From JAENWD01 sp963837165 (GTDB lineage Bacteria; Acidobacteriota; Vicinamibacteria; Vicinamibacterales; JAENWD01), in contig CAWIMD010000006.1 in assembly GCA_963837165.1 (NCBI GenBank), forward strand, positions 211,431 to 275,430: 64,000 bases of DNA, read 5' to 3'. Below the pieces are notes generated by a model, which was not told where the DNA came from, did no database searches, and worked only from the letters and a program-made list of their open reading frames with translations. The first letter of the stretch is position 1. Every line of letters starts with the position of its first letter. Both the position numbers and the translations under genes were made by a program. Positions 56,418 through 64,000 of the stretch are shown piece after piece.

Positions 56418-57386
56418 ATGCGTTTCGATCTGTGCCGCGCCGCGGCGCGACTGGCTCTCGCAGCGGCCCTGATGCCCCTGGGTGTCGGAGCCGCCTCCGC
56501 GCAACCGGGAATTCTCACGCGCGAGCTGCTGATCAAGTACACGCCCGACTGGAGCGGCGAACGCTTTGCCGACGGTCGGCCCAAGGTCCCCGATGCGATC
56601 CTCGAGCGCATGAAGAACGTCACGCTCGAAGAAGCCTGGGCCGAGCTGCGCGCGGCCGGGTTCAACCATCAGTACCAGGACGGGTGGATGGTCATCCATC
56701 CGGGGAAGGTGCTGGTGGGCCGGGCGCTCACGGCGCAGTGGCTGCCCGGCCGTCCCGACATCCACAAGGTGATCGAGCAGCAGGGCAGGGCGGATGGACG
56801 CGTCGGCGGCCAGAACGCGTGGCCCGTGGACATGCTGCAGCCCGGCGACGTGTACGTCTGCGACCACTTCGGCCTGAAACAGGACGGACCCTCAATCGGC
56901 GACAACGTGGGCAACGCCATCTACGCCAAGAGCCACAACGGCATCGTCTACGACGGCGCGATTCGCGACATCCGCGGCCTGAACGAGCTCGAGGACTTCG
57001 TGTCGTTCGTCCGATCCTACGATCCCTCGCATCACTTCTCGAGCGGCCCGCGGCTGAACTCGACGATGATCGGCATCAACACGCCGATTCGCATCGGCCA
57101 GGCCACCGTGGTGCCCGGCGACGTGGTGCTGGGCCGCGACGGCGGCGTGATCTTCATCCCGCCGCAGCTCGCCGAGCGGGTGGTGCAGTCCTCCGAGCTG
57201 ACCCACCTGCGGGATCTGTTCGGCCATCAGCGGCTGCGCGAGGGCAAGTACACGGCCGGCCAGATCGACGCCACGTGGACGCCGGCCATCGAGGAGGATT
57301 TCACGCGGTGGCTGCGCGAGAACATCGACAAGCTTCCCGTGGCGCGCGCGCAGGTACAGGAAATTCTGGATCGCCGGCCGAAGTAG
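56418..57386 (+). CDS. Exported RraA-like aldolase/decarboxylase family protein
   Basis: A 322-residue protein; the ATG at 56418 is 11 bases after the enolase stop and opens a signal peptide (AARLALAAALMPLGVGAASAQ). The RraA/HMG-aldolase fold shows GWMVIHPGKVLVGRALTAQW, LQPGDVYVCDHFG, GDNVGNAIYAKSHNGIVYDGAIRDIRGLNEL (the G-x-x-x-D-G-x-x-RD substrate/metal motif) and VPGDVVLGRDGGVIFIPPQLAERVV. Family members cleave 4-hydroxy-4-methyl-2-oxoglutarate or decarboxylate oxaloacetate, and similar genes occur next to sugar acid dehydratases. Here it could cleave the product of the upstream dehydratase (inference). Confidence 0.88.
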   Translation: MRFDLCRAAARLALAAALMPLGVGAASAQPGILTRELLIKYTPDWSGERFADGRPKVPDAILERMKNVTLEEAWAELRAAGFNHQYQDGWMVIHPGKVLVGRALTAQWLPGRPDIHKVIEQQGRADGRVGGQNAWPVDMLQPGDVYVCDHFGLKQDGPSIGDNVGNAIYAKSHNGIVYDGAIRDIRGLNELEDFVSFVRSYDPSHHFSSGPRLNSTMIGINTPIRIGQATVVPGDVVLGRDGGVIFIPPQLAERVVQSSELTHLRDLFGHQRLREGKYTAGQIDATWTPAIEEDFTRWLRENIDKLPVARAQVQEILDRRPK

Positions 57387-57449
57387 CGCCGGCGCAACCT
57401 CCAGTCGGCTCACGGCGGTCTCACCGCGCAGACACTGAAGGACCCGACC

Positions 57450-58232
57450 ATGCGACCCATCCTCGTCGGCCTGCTCCTCCTCGCTCCGGTCACGGTCGCA
57501 CTGCCGGCCGATCCGACGCCCGTCGAACCAACCGCGACCATCGCGCTCTTCAACCATCGAGACCTCGACGGCTGGACCACCTGGCTCAAGACGACGGGCG
57601 CCGACGACCCGGCACACGTGTTCACCGCCGAGGACGGGATGATCCACATCTCCGGCGAAGACTGGGGGGGCATCGCCACCGTTGGCGCCTACCGCGATTA
57701 CCGCCTCGTCGTCGAGTGGAAGTGGGGGAGTGCGACATGGGGCGAGCGGAAAACGGCCGCCCGCGACAGCGGCGTCCTCGTGCACGCGGTCGGCGAGGAC
57801 GGCGCGGCCGGCGGCACCTGGCTCGAGTCGATCGAGTCGCAGATCATCGAGGGCGGGGCCGGCGACATCATCATGGTCGCTGGACGTGGCCATCCGTCGG
57901 TGACCGCCGAGGTGCGCCAGGACGGCAAGGAGATCTACTGGCAGAAGGGCGCGCCAGCCCGTCTCGTGACCGAGGGCCGGGTGAACTGGTTCGGCCGCGA
58001 TCCGAACTGGAAAGACGAGCTCGGCTTTCGGGGACGTCAGGACGTGCAGCGGCCCGCCGGCCAGTGGAACCGGCAGGAGATCGTCGCCGACGGCGACAGC
58101 CTCGCCATATGGGTCAACGGCGTGCACGTGAACGCGGTGACGAAGGCGTCGCACCGGGCCGGCCGGATCCAGATCCAATCGGAGGGCGCCGAGATCTTCG
58201 TGCGCACGGTGGAGCTGCGGCCGCTTCGATAA
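57450..58232 (+). CDS. Exported DUF1080 (3-keto-disaccharide hydrolase-like) protein
   Basis: A 260-residue protein with signal peptide (ILVGLLLLAPVTVALPA) and the DUF1080 fold: TIALFNHRDLDGWTTW, FTAEDGMIHISGEDWGGIAT, YRLVVEWKWG, DSGVLVHAVGEDGAAGGTW, SIESQIIEGGAGDIIMV, WNRQEIVADGDSLAIWVNGVHVN, RIQIQSEGAEIFVRTVELRPL. It is the last gene of the exported operon, and a paralogue of 36591-37334. Its place next to a sugar-acid dehydratase and an RraA-like protein supports a carbohydrate role. Confidence 0.88.
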   Translation: MRPILVGLLLLAPVTVALPADPTPVEPTATIALFNHRDLDGWTTWLKTTGADDPAHVFTAEDGMIHISGEDWGGIATVGAYRDYRLVVEWKWGSATWGERKTAARDSGVLVHAVGEDGAAGGTWLESIESQIIEGGAGDIIMVAGRGHPSVTAEVRQDGKEIYWQKGAPARLVTEGRVNWFGRDPNWKDELGFRGRQDVQRPAGQWNRQEIVADGDSLAIWVNGVHVNAVTKASHRAGRIQIQSEGAEIFVRTVELRPLR

Positions 58233-58338
58233 GAGGGCGTTGTGGCGCGAATGCGTTTTCCTGTGGGGTTCGGGCGGGCGGTGGATCGCTCTCCATGCTC
58301 CGGGCATGCCGCCTGGCCCGTTGCTTCAGCTTCGTGGG

Positions 58339-59382
58339 TCACTGGCGAGCGGCGCCGGCCGCGAGGCGCCGGAGCAGCGGCAGGACCTCGCCGGTGTAGT
58401 AGGGCTCCTCGGTTCCCCAGAACAGATAGTCGAGTCGCAGGGGATCGCGGGCGTAAGCGAGCAGCTCCTCGGCCGTGACCCGCCGGCCCGTCGCGGGATT
58501 CCGCTGGGCGAGGTTGCCGTCCTGGACGGCCAGTCCCGCCACGACGCCCGGGCCGCGCGCCGCAATCAGCTTCAGGCAGTGGTTCTGCTGGCCGCGCGTT
58601 CCGGGCAGCAGGTCCGGGCCTCCGACGCCGACGCCAATCCGCGCGGCGTACGCGTAGATCCCGCGGAGGTACCCGTGATCCTCCCACGGCAGCCACTCGC
58701 CGGGCATGAAGTTGGCGTATTCGATGACCACCGAGCGGGGAAACGCCGCGCGGGCCGCGGCCATGATGGCTTTCACGCCGTCGGCGTAGGCCGCGAAGGT
58801 GAAGCCCTCGGGCCTGAGCGGCGGCGCGGTGCCGAATCCCACGGCGCTCTCGGCCAGATTGATGCCCTCCACCCGGCCGTCCACCTGGCGGCCGAGCGCC
58901 TGCAGCAGGCTGGCGAAACGCGCGATCACCCGCGGGTCCCATCGCCGCGCCACCCAGCCGTCGAAGACCGGCTTGGAGGGGTCATCGCCCGCGAACTCGT
59001 ACTTGCGGGCCGCCCCGCCGCCGAACTCGGCCGCCAGCAGGTAATCGGGCACCGGGAGGTTCTCGCCGAACGACACGTCCTGGATCTGGACGAACAGCCG
59101 CCGGCCATGTGCCTCGAGAAACGTCAGGTCCTTCAGGAGGCCCTCGAAGGCGTAGTGGTCGCGCGTGGGCTCCAGCTCGCGCCAGGAGTAGCGCAGCTGC
59201 GCGCCGACGCTGACCGGCGTCTCCAGGAACGCCGGGTCGGCGATGCGCTCGCGGTCGGCGCCGAAGTACACGAACTGGTGTGGACCCCCAGCCGCGGGGA
59301 CCTGGGACGCAGCGCCTGTGGCAGGCGGCCGTGCCAGCAGCCCGAAGACAAACAGAAGCAGAAGGCGGCTCGTCGCAGGCAT
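58339..59382 (-). CDS. Exported glycoside hydrolase-like TIM-barrel protein
   Basis: A 347-residue protein; the ATG at 59382 opens a signal peptide (ATSRLLLLFVFGLLARPP). The mature region resembles retaining beta-glycosidases of clan A: LRYSWRELEPTRDHYAFEGLLKDLTFLEAHGRRLFVQIQD, DPRVIARFASLLQALGRQVDGRVEGINLAESAVGFG (an NLAES element at the usual acid/base position after strand 4), VVIEYANFMPGE (a candidate nucleophile Glu in VIEYANF) and LDYLFWGTEEPYY. No specific GH family can be named by eye. It converges on the DUF1080 gene. Confidence 0.7.
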   Translation of the reverse strand: MPATSRLLLLFVFGLLARPPATGAASQVPAAGGPHQFVYFGADRERIADPAFLETPVSVGAQLRYSWRELEPTRDHYAFEGLLKDLTFLEAHGRRLFVQIQDVSFGENLPVPDYLLAAEFGGGAARKYEFAGDDPSKPVFDGWVARRWDPRVIARFASLLQALGRQVDGRVEGINLAESAVGFGTAPPLRPEGFTFAAYADGVKAIMAAARAAFPRSVVIEYANFMPGEWLPWEDHGYLRGIYAYAARIGVGVGGPDLLPGTRGQQNHCLKLIAARGPGVVAGLAVQDGNLAQRNPATGRRVTAEELLAYARDPLRLDYLFWGTEEPYYTGEVLPLLRRLAAGAARQ

Positions 59383-59603
59383 GGCCCATTGTCGAACGAC
59401 TCGAGAGACTGTGTCACCCGCGCGTTGTACACGCTGCCGGCGGCGCCGGTAGACGGCTTCCAGTCCCTTGCTTCGCCCGGATCCTTTCCGCATAATGGGT
59501 GAGCTGCTTCCCTGACACTCTCGAGGTCGCGCGGGCTTCGGTCTGACACGCCGTCTGCTGGCCACCGCGGCGGCAGCCTTGCGCTTCGAGCAGCGATGCA
59601 GGT

Positions 59604-60215
59604 GTGAATGTGCCCGGTCCCCGCGATCCGATCTCCCCGGACCCGCACCGCCGGCCGCAGCCGGACGCTGACGTCACCTATTCCGACTCACCGCTGCCCT
59701 CGCTGAAGGTGCCGCCGTCCGGCGCCTCGGCGTCTGCCGCCGGGAAGAGCTCCGGCGGCAGGACGACAATCGAGCCCGGCACCGATCTCGGCCCGCGCTA
59801 CCACGTCGAGCACGCGCTCGGTGAGGGCGGGATGGGCAGCGTCTACAAGGCGTACGACCGCGAGCTTCGTCCACAGCTCGTTTGGATCCTCGGTCGTGAA
59901 CACGAGCCCGGTGGTGTCGCCGACCACCCAGCGTGTGCACGACCGCCTCGTAGTAGAGGAGCGCCGCGCTCGACGGGGCGATGTGGATCGGCCTCAACCC
60001 TGCAGCATCCGCGCGAAGGCCGGGGACTCCTGGCCCTGATCGACAAGTCCGGCACGGCCTACGTCTCGGACTTCGGCCTCGCGAAGTCGCTGCTGTCGAC
60101 CGATGCCACGATGACACGCAGCGACGCCCTCGGCGTGCGCCGGGCCAGGGCCTGCGCGATCTGGCGGGCGATCCCGATCGTGAGACGCGCAGCATACCGC
60201 ATTGCCCATGCATGA
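59604..60215 (+). pseudogene. Mosaic remnant of a Ser/Thr protein kinase with an inverted foreign segment
   Basis: From 59604 the frame reads TDLGPRYHVEHALGEGGMGSVYKAYDREL, the start of a Hanks-type kinase through the glycine loop. At about 59865 homology stops. The next 130 bases make sense only on the minus strand (IHIAPSSAALLYYEAVVHTL and VVGDTTGLVFTTEDPNELWTKL, in two frames). From about 60035 the plus strand again reads kinase, IDKSGTAYVSDFGLAKSLLSTDATMTRSDAL (subdomains VI-VII), then stops. The catalytic HRD, APE and all later parts are missing. It is rearranged debris rather than a gene. Confidence 0.55.
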
Positions 60216-60347
60216 GCTGCGTCGGCGATGGCACGAGGGCGGCGTTCGGGCCTCGGGGCGGGCAGAGAGGCACGGCAGGTGGCGCAAGCCGCCCGCGGCC
60301 GTCCTGCTGGCTACGTGTATGGAAGCCAAACGCGGGAGCAGAACGTG

Positions 60348-60578
60348 ATGGACAAATGGCTGCTTTCGATTGGACGGGTGGCTGGCATTGCGGGCGTTCT
60401 GGTCGTCACCGTCGCCGGCGCGAGCCGGCTGACGGGGACCTTCGAGCTCGGGGGCTTCGAGGTCAGCACGCTGCTCGTTGCCGGCATGGCGGCGATGGTG
60501 TTCGCCTGTCTGTGCTTCCTGGCCGTGCTGACGGACCGCCTGCCGCCGATACCTCCCGAAGGTGGCAACAGGCATTGA
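60348..60578 (+). CDS. Small two-helix membrane protein
   Basis: A 76-residue protein, ATG at 60348 after GGGAGCA. Two hydrophobic segments (VAGIAGVLVVTVAGASRL; LLVAGMAAMVFACLCFLAVL) are separated by a short loop (GTFELGGFEVS), with a polar Pro-rich tail. No family recognised. It is probably an inner-membrane hairpin. Confidence 0.55.
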   Translation: MDKWLLSIGRVAGIAGVLVVTVAGASRLTGTFELGGFEVSTLLVAGMAAMVFACLCFLAVLTDRLPPIPPEGGNRH

Positions 60579-60870
60579 GAACGCTCCTCTCGAGGGCATG
60601 TTTGCGTCCTTCAGGTTCGGCCCATCCGTGCTTGGGCACGGCGCCGAACGGCCGCACAGATAGCCGGAGCCAATCGGCTGGCCAACGGCGACGATGGCCA
60701 GTCCGGCGTCCCCGGAGGGCTTCCAGCGATGCCGGCGCGCTCGATGGCAGCACGGACTCTGTTCCCCGCGAGACGCGCGAGGATTTGCGTCCCATTACGG
60801 TTTTCTCCTCGGCGCTCCACATCCGTGTTTCAGCGACGGCCGGACCGCCCCGAATCGCCCGGCAATTCGC
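60579..60870. other. Non-coding gap with no recognised feature
   Basis: About 290 bases between the small membrane protein and the receiver-like gene. All six frames give low-complexity Arg/Pro-rich peptides and nothing resembling a gene, RNA or repeat was seen. Confidence 0.5.
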
Positions 60871-60886
60871 TGGCACAGTCACTGCA
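60871..60886 (+). promoter_or_regulatory. Weak sigma-54-type match just before the receiver-like gene
   Basis: TGGCACAGTCACTGCA keeps the GG-N10-GC spacing with CTGCA instead of TTGCA. Transcription would start close to the second ATG (60899), so the message would be nearly leaderless, which is atypical. It could be coincidence. Confidence 0.3.
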
Positions 60887-61312
60887 ATGGGCAGCGCCAT
60901 GACTGGCCGCCCGCGGGTGATTGTGGCGTTGCCCGATTGGACCGAAGGGTCGCTGGTCGCCAACTGGCTCTCCGAACACCAGTTCGAACCCGTCCACCGA
61001 TCGACCATGGAAGCGGCCGCGAGCGACCTCCGCACGCGGCCATTCAGTCTGGTCATTGCGGATGCGGGCTGGGCCGCCAGCAAGGCGCTCCAGACGCCGG
61101 ACCGCGGGTGCAACACGACTGCTCCGACCATTCTCATTGGCGATGCCACCGATCGCCGGGCCACGGCGATGGACGGGCACGCGATGTACCTGACGAGACC
61201 AATCGAGCTCGCAGGTACCGTCGTGCTTCGTGTCGATGGCGCTCATGGAGGACCGGCCGGTCCGGCGCTCTCCGCGAAAGACGGTCCAGCGGTTCGAAGC
61301 CCTCGTCAATAG
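60887..61312 (+). CDS. Stand-alone receiver-like (CheY-fold) protein
   Basis: A 141-residue protein (ATG at 60887 or 60899). RVIVALPDWTEGSLVANWLSEHQFEPVHRSTMEAAASDL, FSLVIADAGW and APTILIGDATD followed by HAMYLTRPIEL have the beta-alpha pattern of a response-regulator receiver. The aspartate in VIADA could be the phosphoacceptor and YLTRP occupies the place of the usual K-P loop (Arg in place of Lys). No output domain is attached. The last 25 residues overlap the next gene. Confidence 0.6.
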   Translation: MGSAMTGRPRVIVALPDWTEGSLVANWLSEHQFEPVHRSTMEAAASDLRTRPFSLVIADAGWAASKALQTPDRGCNTTAPTILIGDATDRRATAMDGHAMYLTRPIELAGTVVLRVDGAHGGPAGPALSAKDGPAVRSPRQ

Positions 61313-61592
61313 CGAGCCCGCCGCCATCCTCGACGTCAGTGCCGAGGGCTTCCGCCTGGAGTTGCCTCGCACCCGGCGCCCTCCTCCGCCGTTCTTCGGC
61401 GTTCGGATTCCGCTCGTGGGTGTGGCGATCATCGCGAGCCGGCGGTGGGCGATGTCTCCGTCGAAGGACGCCTCGACGATCTGGTGCGGCGCGGCGTTGT
61501 CCCACAATCGATCCGGCGCGGAGGAAGCCTGGCGGTCCTTCGTGGAGACGGCCCCGGTCGTCGGCAGGTCTGGCGTCCGCGTGAATCTCTAG
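61236..61592 (+). CDS. PilZ-like domain protein
   Basis: A 118-residue protein from the ATG at 61236, with an alternative at 61245. RRSPRKTVQRFEAL is followed by AAILDVSAEGFRLELP, which resembles the PilZ D/NxSxxG motif, then PPPFFGVRIPLVGVAIIASRRW and AWRSFVETAP. The usual RxxxR c-di-GMP motif could be in RRSPRKTVQR but spacing is uncertain. It overlaps the receiver-like gene, so the two are translated together and may form a small signalling pair. Confidence 0.6.
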   Translation: MALMEDRPVRRSPRKTVQRFEALVNSEPAAILDVSAEGFRLELPRTRRPPPPFFGVRIPLVGVAIIASRRWAMSPSKDASTIWCGAALSHNRSGAEEAWRSFVETAPVVGRSGVRVNL

Positions 61593-61697
61593 CGTCCCTC
61601 GAGGGTTCCCGCGTCGAATCGGCTCGCGCAATGCTCACCGCGCGAGGCGCGCACGTCCATTGCGCCGCGACGGAGCCGTTGCTAGACTGCACGACGG

Positions 61698-63332
61698 ATG
61701 ACGATCCGACGGCTCGTCGTTGTCGCCTGCGTCGCGTGTTGTGGCATGTGGGGCGGCTCCGCCCGGGCCGACGACACCATCGAGTCAATCCTCGCCAAGC
61801 CTGTCTCGCCGGGGACTCTGGCCCTGTTGATCGAATTCAACACGGACCCACGGGCGGTGACTCGATGGGCTGAGGCGCTCGCGAATCCGGATCCCCACGT
61901 CAGAGCCACGGCCGCGCGCCTGCTGGGCGTCTCGGCCGCAGCCAGCGCCGTTCCCCGATTGCGACAGGCGATTGCGACCGAGACCGATCCCGCCGCCGCC
62001 CTCGAGATGGCCATGCCGCTTCTGTCGCTGGGCAGCGCCGTGGACGACGCAAGCCTGCTGGATGCGGCAAAACGGATCCCCGCGCCCGCCCTGGCGATTG
62101 CGGTCGCAAAGTTCAGGAAGCAGGCGGCGTTGGCCGAGCTCCCAGCCTTCCTCGGACTCGGCGTCTCGACGCCGACGGCGGTCGTCATCCTGAAAGCCAT
62201 GTTGCCTGACGATTCGGCGGAGCTCGATCGTCTCGCCGGAGCCGCACTCGCCGCCGGCCCGGCCTGGTGGGACGGTCTGCTGACCGCCGCGGTTGACGCG
62301 GACGTTGCGCTCCCGGCCGAACGCGTGACGGCCGCGGCCGCGTCGTCTACGCAGGAACTCGCCGATTCCACGTGGTGGTATGCGGCGGTCGTTTCTGCGC
62401 GGGGTCACCCCGTGGCGGGGCTTCCGTCGGGCCGCGACTCGTCGGTCGGCACGATCTCACCCGAGGGCGCCTTCGCCCGCGAACTGGCCGCACGTGCTCT
62501 GAAGTTGCCGCCGACGCCGCAGCCCCGGTTCGAAGAGGCGGTCCGGTCCGGCGTTGGCCTGGCCGCCCCTCCGTTCGTGCACGGTCAGCTGCGACTTTCG
62601 CTGAAGCCGCTGCTGACGGCCGACGAGCGTGCAGCGCTCCACATCGGGCCCGACCGCCCGGATTCGGTCGAATCGCGGGCGCCCAAAACTCCAACGACCG
62701 AGTTTGCCGCCATCAGAACCGTCAGCGAACTGCCAGCGGGCCTGGTGGCCGATGTGCTCAAGGAGACCGGCTGTCGCAGCCCGGACAGCGGCGACATCGC
62801 CGGAGCCATCGTGCGCTTCGAAGGCGACCGCCTGCGGGAAATCCGGTGGATCGCCACGAGCCTGTCCCCGCAGTGCGACCGGGCCGCGCGCTGCATCACC
62901 GCGGCCAGCCTCGTGCCTGAATGGGCGGCGGCTCCTGGAAAACCGGAACTGGTCGCCCTGCCGATGAACAAAAGCTTCATCGGGTGCCTGAGCCGCGTCG
63001 AGCCGCCTCTCGCGGACGCGATGAAAGGATATCGCATCGGCGGGAACCGGCCGCACGAAGCGCCAATCCGCCCGCCGAAGAAGACCAGGAACACCAGTCC
63101 GGTCTATCCCTCCGCGGCCCAGAACGCCGGGCGCCAGGGGATCGTCGTCCTCGAGGCGACGATTTCGAACGCCGGCTGCGTCAGCGACGTGGCGGTGCTC
63201 CGAGACAGCGGGACCGATCTGGAAATCGCCGCCCTGCGCGCGGTATCGGACTGGGCATTCACGCCCACCCTCCTCCACGGCACGCCCGTTCCGGTGATCA
63301 TGACCGTGACCGTGGAGTTCACGCTTCGCTGA
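61698..63332 (+). CDS. Exported HEAT-repeat protein with C-terminal TonB domain
   Basis: A 544-residue protein with a signal peptide (LVVVACVACCGMWGGSARA). The first 150 residues have HEAT-like helices (VTRWAEALANPDPHVRATAARLLGVSAAASAVPRL). The C-terminal 90 residues form a TonB/energy-transducer domain: PVYPSAAQNAGRQGIVVLEATISNAGCVSDVAVLRDSGTDLEIAALRAVSDWAFTPTLLHGTPVPVIMTVTVEF. There is no Pro-rich ExbBD-type membrane linker, so it is not a classical TonB. Paired Cys in the middle (TGCRSP, SPQCDRAARCI, FIGCL) could form disulfides. Role unknown. Confidence 0.82.
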   Translation: MTIRRLVVVACVACCGMWGGSARADDTIESILAKPVSPGTLALLIEFNTDPRAVTRWAEALANPDPHVRATAARLLGVSAAASAVPRLRQAIATETDPAAALEMAMPLLSLGSAVDDASLLDAAKRIPAPALAIAVAKFRKQAALAELPAFLGLGVSTPTAVVILKAMLPDDSAELDRLAGAALAAGPAWWDGLLTAAVDADVALPAERVTAAAASSTQELADSTWWYAAVVSARGHPVAGLPSGRDSSVGTISPEGAFARELAARALKLPPTPQPRFEEAVRSGVGLAAPPFVHGQLRLSLKPLLTADERAALHIGPDRPDSVESRAPKTPTTEFAAIRTVSELPAGLVADVLKETGCRSPDSGDIAGAIVRFEGDRLREIRWIATSLSPQCDRAARCITAASLVPEWAAAPGKPELVALPMNKSFIGCLSRVEPPLADAMKGYRIGGNRPHEAPIRPPKKTRNTSPVYPSAAQNAGRQGIVVLEATISNAGCVSDVAVLRDSGTDLEIAALRAVSDWAFTPTLLHGTPVPVIMTVTVEFTLR

Positions 63333-63355
63333 CTCACCCCGCTCCCTTGCTGCAG

Positions 63356-63688
63356 TTACGCGGCGTGTCCGGGAATGCGTTCGAGCTCTGCCCCGAGCGC
63401 CTGTTCCGCGTGCCACACGTCAAAAGCCTGCTGCATCCCGAGCCAGAGCGCCGGCCCGTTACCGGCCCACTTCCCGAGCCGAACGGCCATCGCTGGCGTG
63501 ACTGGCGCCCTTCCCGCCAGGATTCGGTGCAGGAGCTGTCGTGACACGCCGAGCTCGCGGGCTGCCTGCGAGACGTTCATCCGCAACGCCGGCAGCACGT
63601 CCTCCCGCAGGATCTCACCGGGATGGGTCGGTGGCCGCTTCAGTCTCTGTCGAACAGGCAGCACCTTCGTCCTCTTCGTCGTCGCCAT
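63356..63688 (-). CDS. higA: HigA-family antitoxin (XRE helix-turn-helix)
   Basis: A 110-residue protein, ATG at 63688. PTHPGEILREDVLPALRMNVSQAARELGVSRQLLHRILAGRAPVTPAMAVRLGKWAGNGPALWLGMQQAFDVWHAE is a typical HigA sequence, with the helix-turn-helix in QAARELGVSRQLLHRIL. It follows the toxin gene by 17 bases on the minus strand, the usual higBA order in which the toxin comes first. It neutralises HigB and represses the operon. Confidence 0.94.
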   Translation of the reverse strand: MATTKRTKVLPVRQRLKRPPTHPGEILREDVLPALRMNVSQAARELGVSRQLLHRILAGRAPVTPAMAVRLGKWAGNGPALWLGMQQAFDVWHAEQALGAELERIPGHAA

Positions 63689-63705
63689 CGTCGTCGCCCT
63701 TCCGT

Positions 63706-63984
63706 TCAGTGATACTGCTCGAGAGGCAGCTCGTGGGCGTCCTTGCCGTCCCAGCGGAACGTGATGCGCCAAGGGCCACTGACTGCCATCGCGTGCCGGC
63801 CCTCTCGATTGCCCTTCAACGGGTGCACACTCCAGCCCGGCATGTTCAGGTCTGAGAGCGCCGTCGCAGCATGGAGCGCGTCCATCGCCCTTCTGCAGCG
63901 TTTGTGCAGGTCCGGCTGCACCTTCCGACTCTTGCCGGTCTCGAAGAGCTTCCGCAACCCGGCGTGTCGGAAGCTGACGATCAC
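63706..63984 (-). CDS. higB: HigB/RelE-family mRNA interferase toxin
   Basis: A 92-residue HigB toxin: MIVSFRHAGLRKLFETGKSRKVQPDL, KRCRRAMDALHAATALSDLNMPGWSVHPLKGNREGRHAMAVSGPWRITFRWDGKDAHELPLEQYH. The conserved basic and aromatic residues (R in GPWRITFRW, HPLKG, terminal YH) match ribosome-dependent RNases of the RelE fold. The full gene is inside the window, but its promoter lies at or beyond the right edge. Confidence 0.93.
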   Translation of the reverse strand: MIVSFRHAGLRKLFETGKSRKVQPDLHKRCRRAMDALHAATALSDLNMPGWSVHPLKGNREGRHAMAVSGPWRITFRWDGKDAHELPLEQYH

Positions 63985-64000
63985 AGTGTCGAGCGTAAAG

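Overview
The window looks like chromosomal DNA of an Acidobacteriota, probably a Vicinamibacteria-like lineage. It is very GC-rich, has many long antisense open frames, and carries three proteins with the acidobacterial VWFA-related domain (TIGR03436 type). It also has Ser/Thr kinases fused to TPR or PD40 regions, an ECF sigma factor of the TIGR02999 type, paralogous DUF1080 proteins and many exported (Sec or Tat) enzymes. Taxonomy is inferred from gene content only. There is no rRNA, tRNA or CRISPR array.

Layout. 1-8.9 kb (minus): start of an exported protein, a giant exported PPC/VWA protein, a transglutaminase-like protein and a frame-broken DUF4412-like protein. 9.0-15.9 kb (minus): NfeD, flotillin, membrane Ser/Thr kinase with TPRs, ECF sigma factor and an HExxH protein, closely packed as one putative envelope-signalling operon. 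15.9-19.8 kb: two YdcF/DUF218 paralogues flanking a pair of c-type cytochrome genes and a vapBC locus whose toxin is truncated. 20-27.6 kb (plus): NAD-malic enzyme, then iorA-iorB-ADP-forming acyl-CoA synthetase with start/stop overlaps. 27.6-39.1 kb: M16 peptidase, prolyl oligopeptidase, an HTTM-like membrane protein pair, a VWFA-related protein coupled to a DUF1080 protein, and a Tat-exported carboxylesterase. 39.1-40.7 kb: an IS481-family element inside GGGAGTTG-type simple repeats. 40.7-46.6 kb: kinase-PD40, a degraded gene, methyltransferase, GH18 chitinase, a small exported protein and an esterase remnant. 46.6-53.2 kb (minus): furA-katG behind a leaderless-type promoter with a palindrome, then greB, a VWFA-related protein and an SDR. 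53.4-58.2 kb (plus): an operon of five exported proteins (TIM-barrel, DsrE-like, galactonate dehydratase-like enolase, RraA-like, DUF1080) behind a sigma-54-type promoter. 58.3-64 kb: exported glycosidase-like protein, mosaic kinase debris, receiver-like and PilZ-like proteins, HEAT/TonB protein, and higBA at the right edge.

Functional themes are envelope and redox stress (flotillin/kinase/sigma, FurA-KatG), amino-acid-derived 2-oxoacid oxidation with substrate-level phosphorylation (IorAB-ACD), and periplasmic sugar, chitin and peptide turnover.

Sequence quality matters here. At least nine otherwise ordinary frames are broken by apparent single-base indels. Five of these breaks are repaired by deleting one base from a GTACC (or GGTAC) string, which suggests systematic basecalling error, possibly at a modified GTAC motif, rather than real gene decay.
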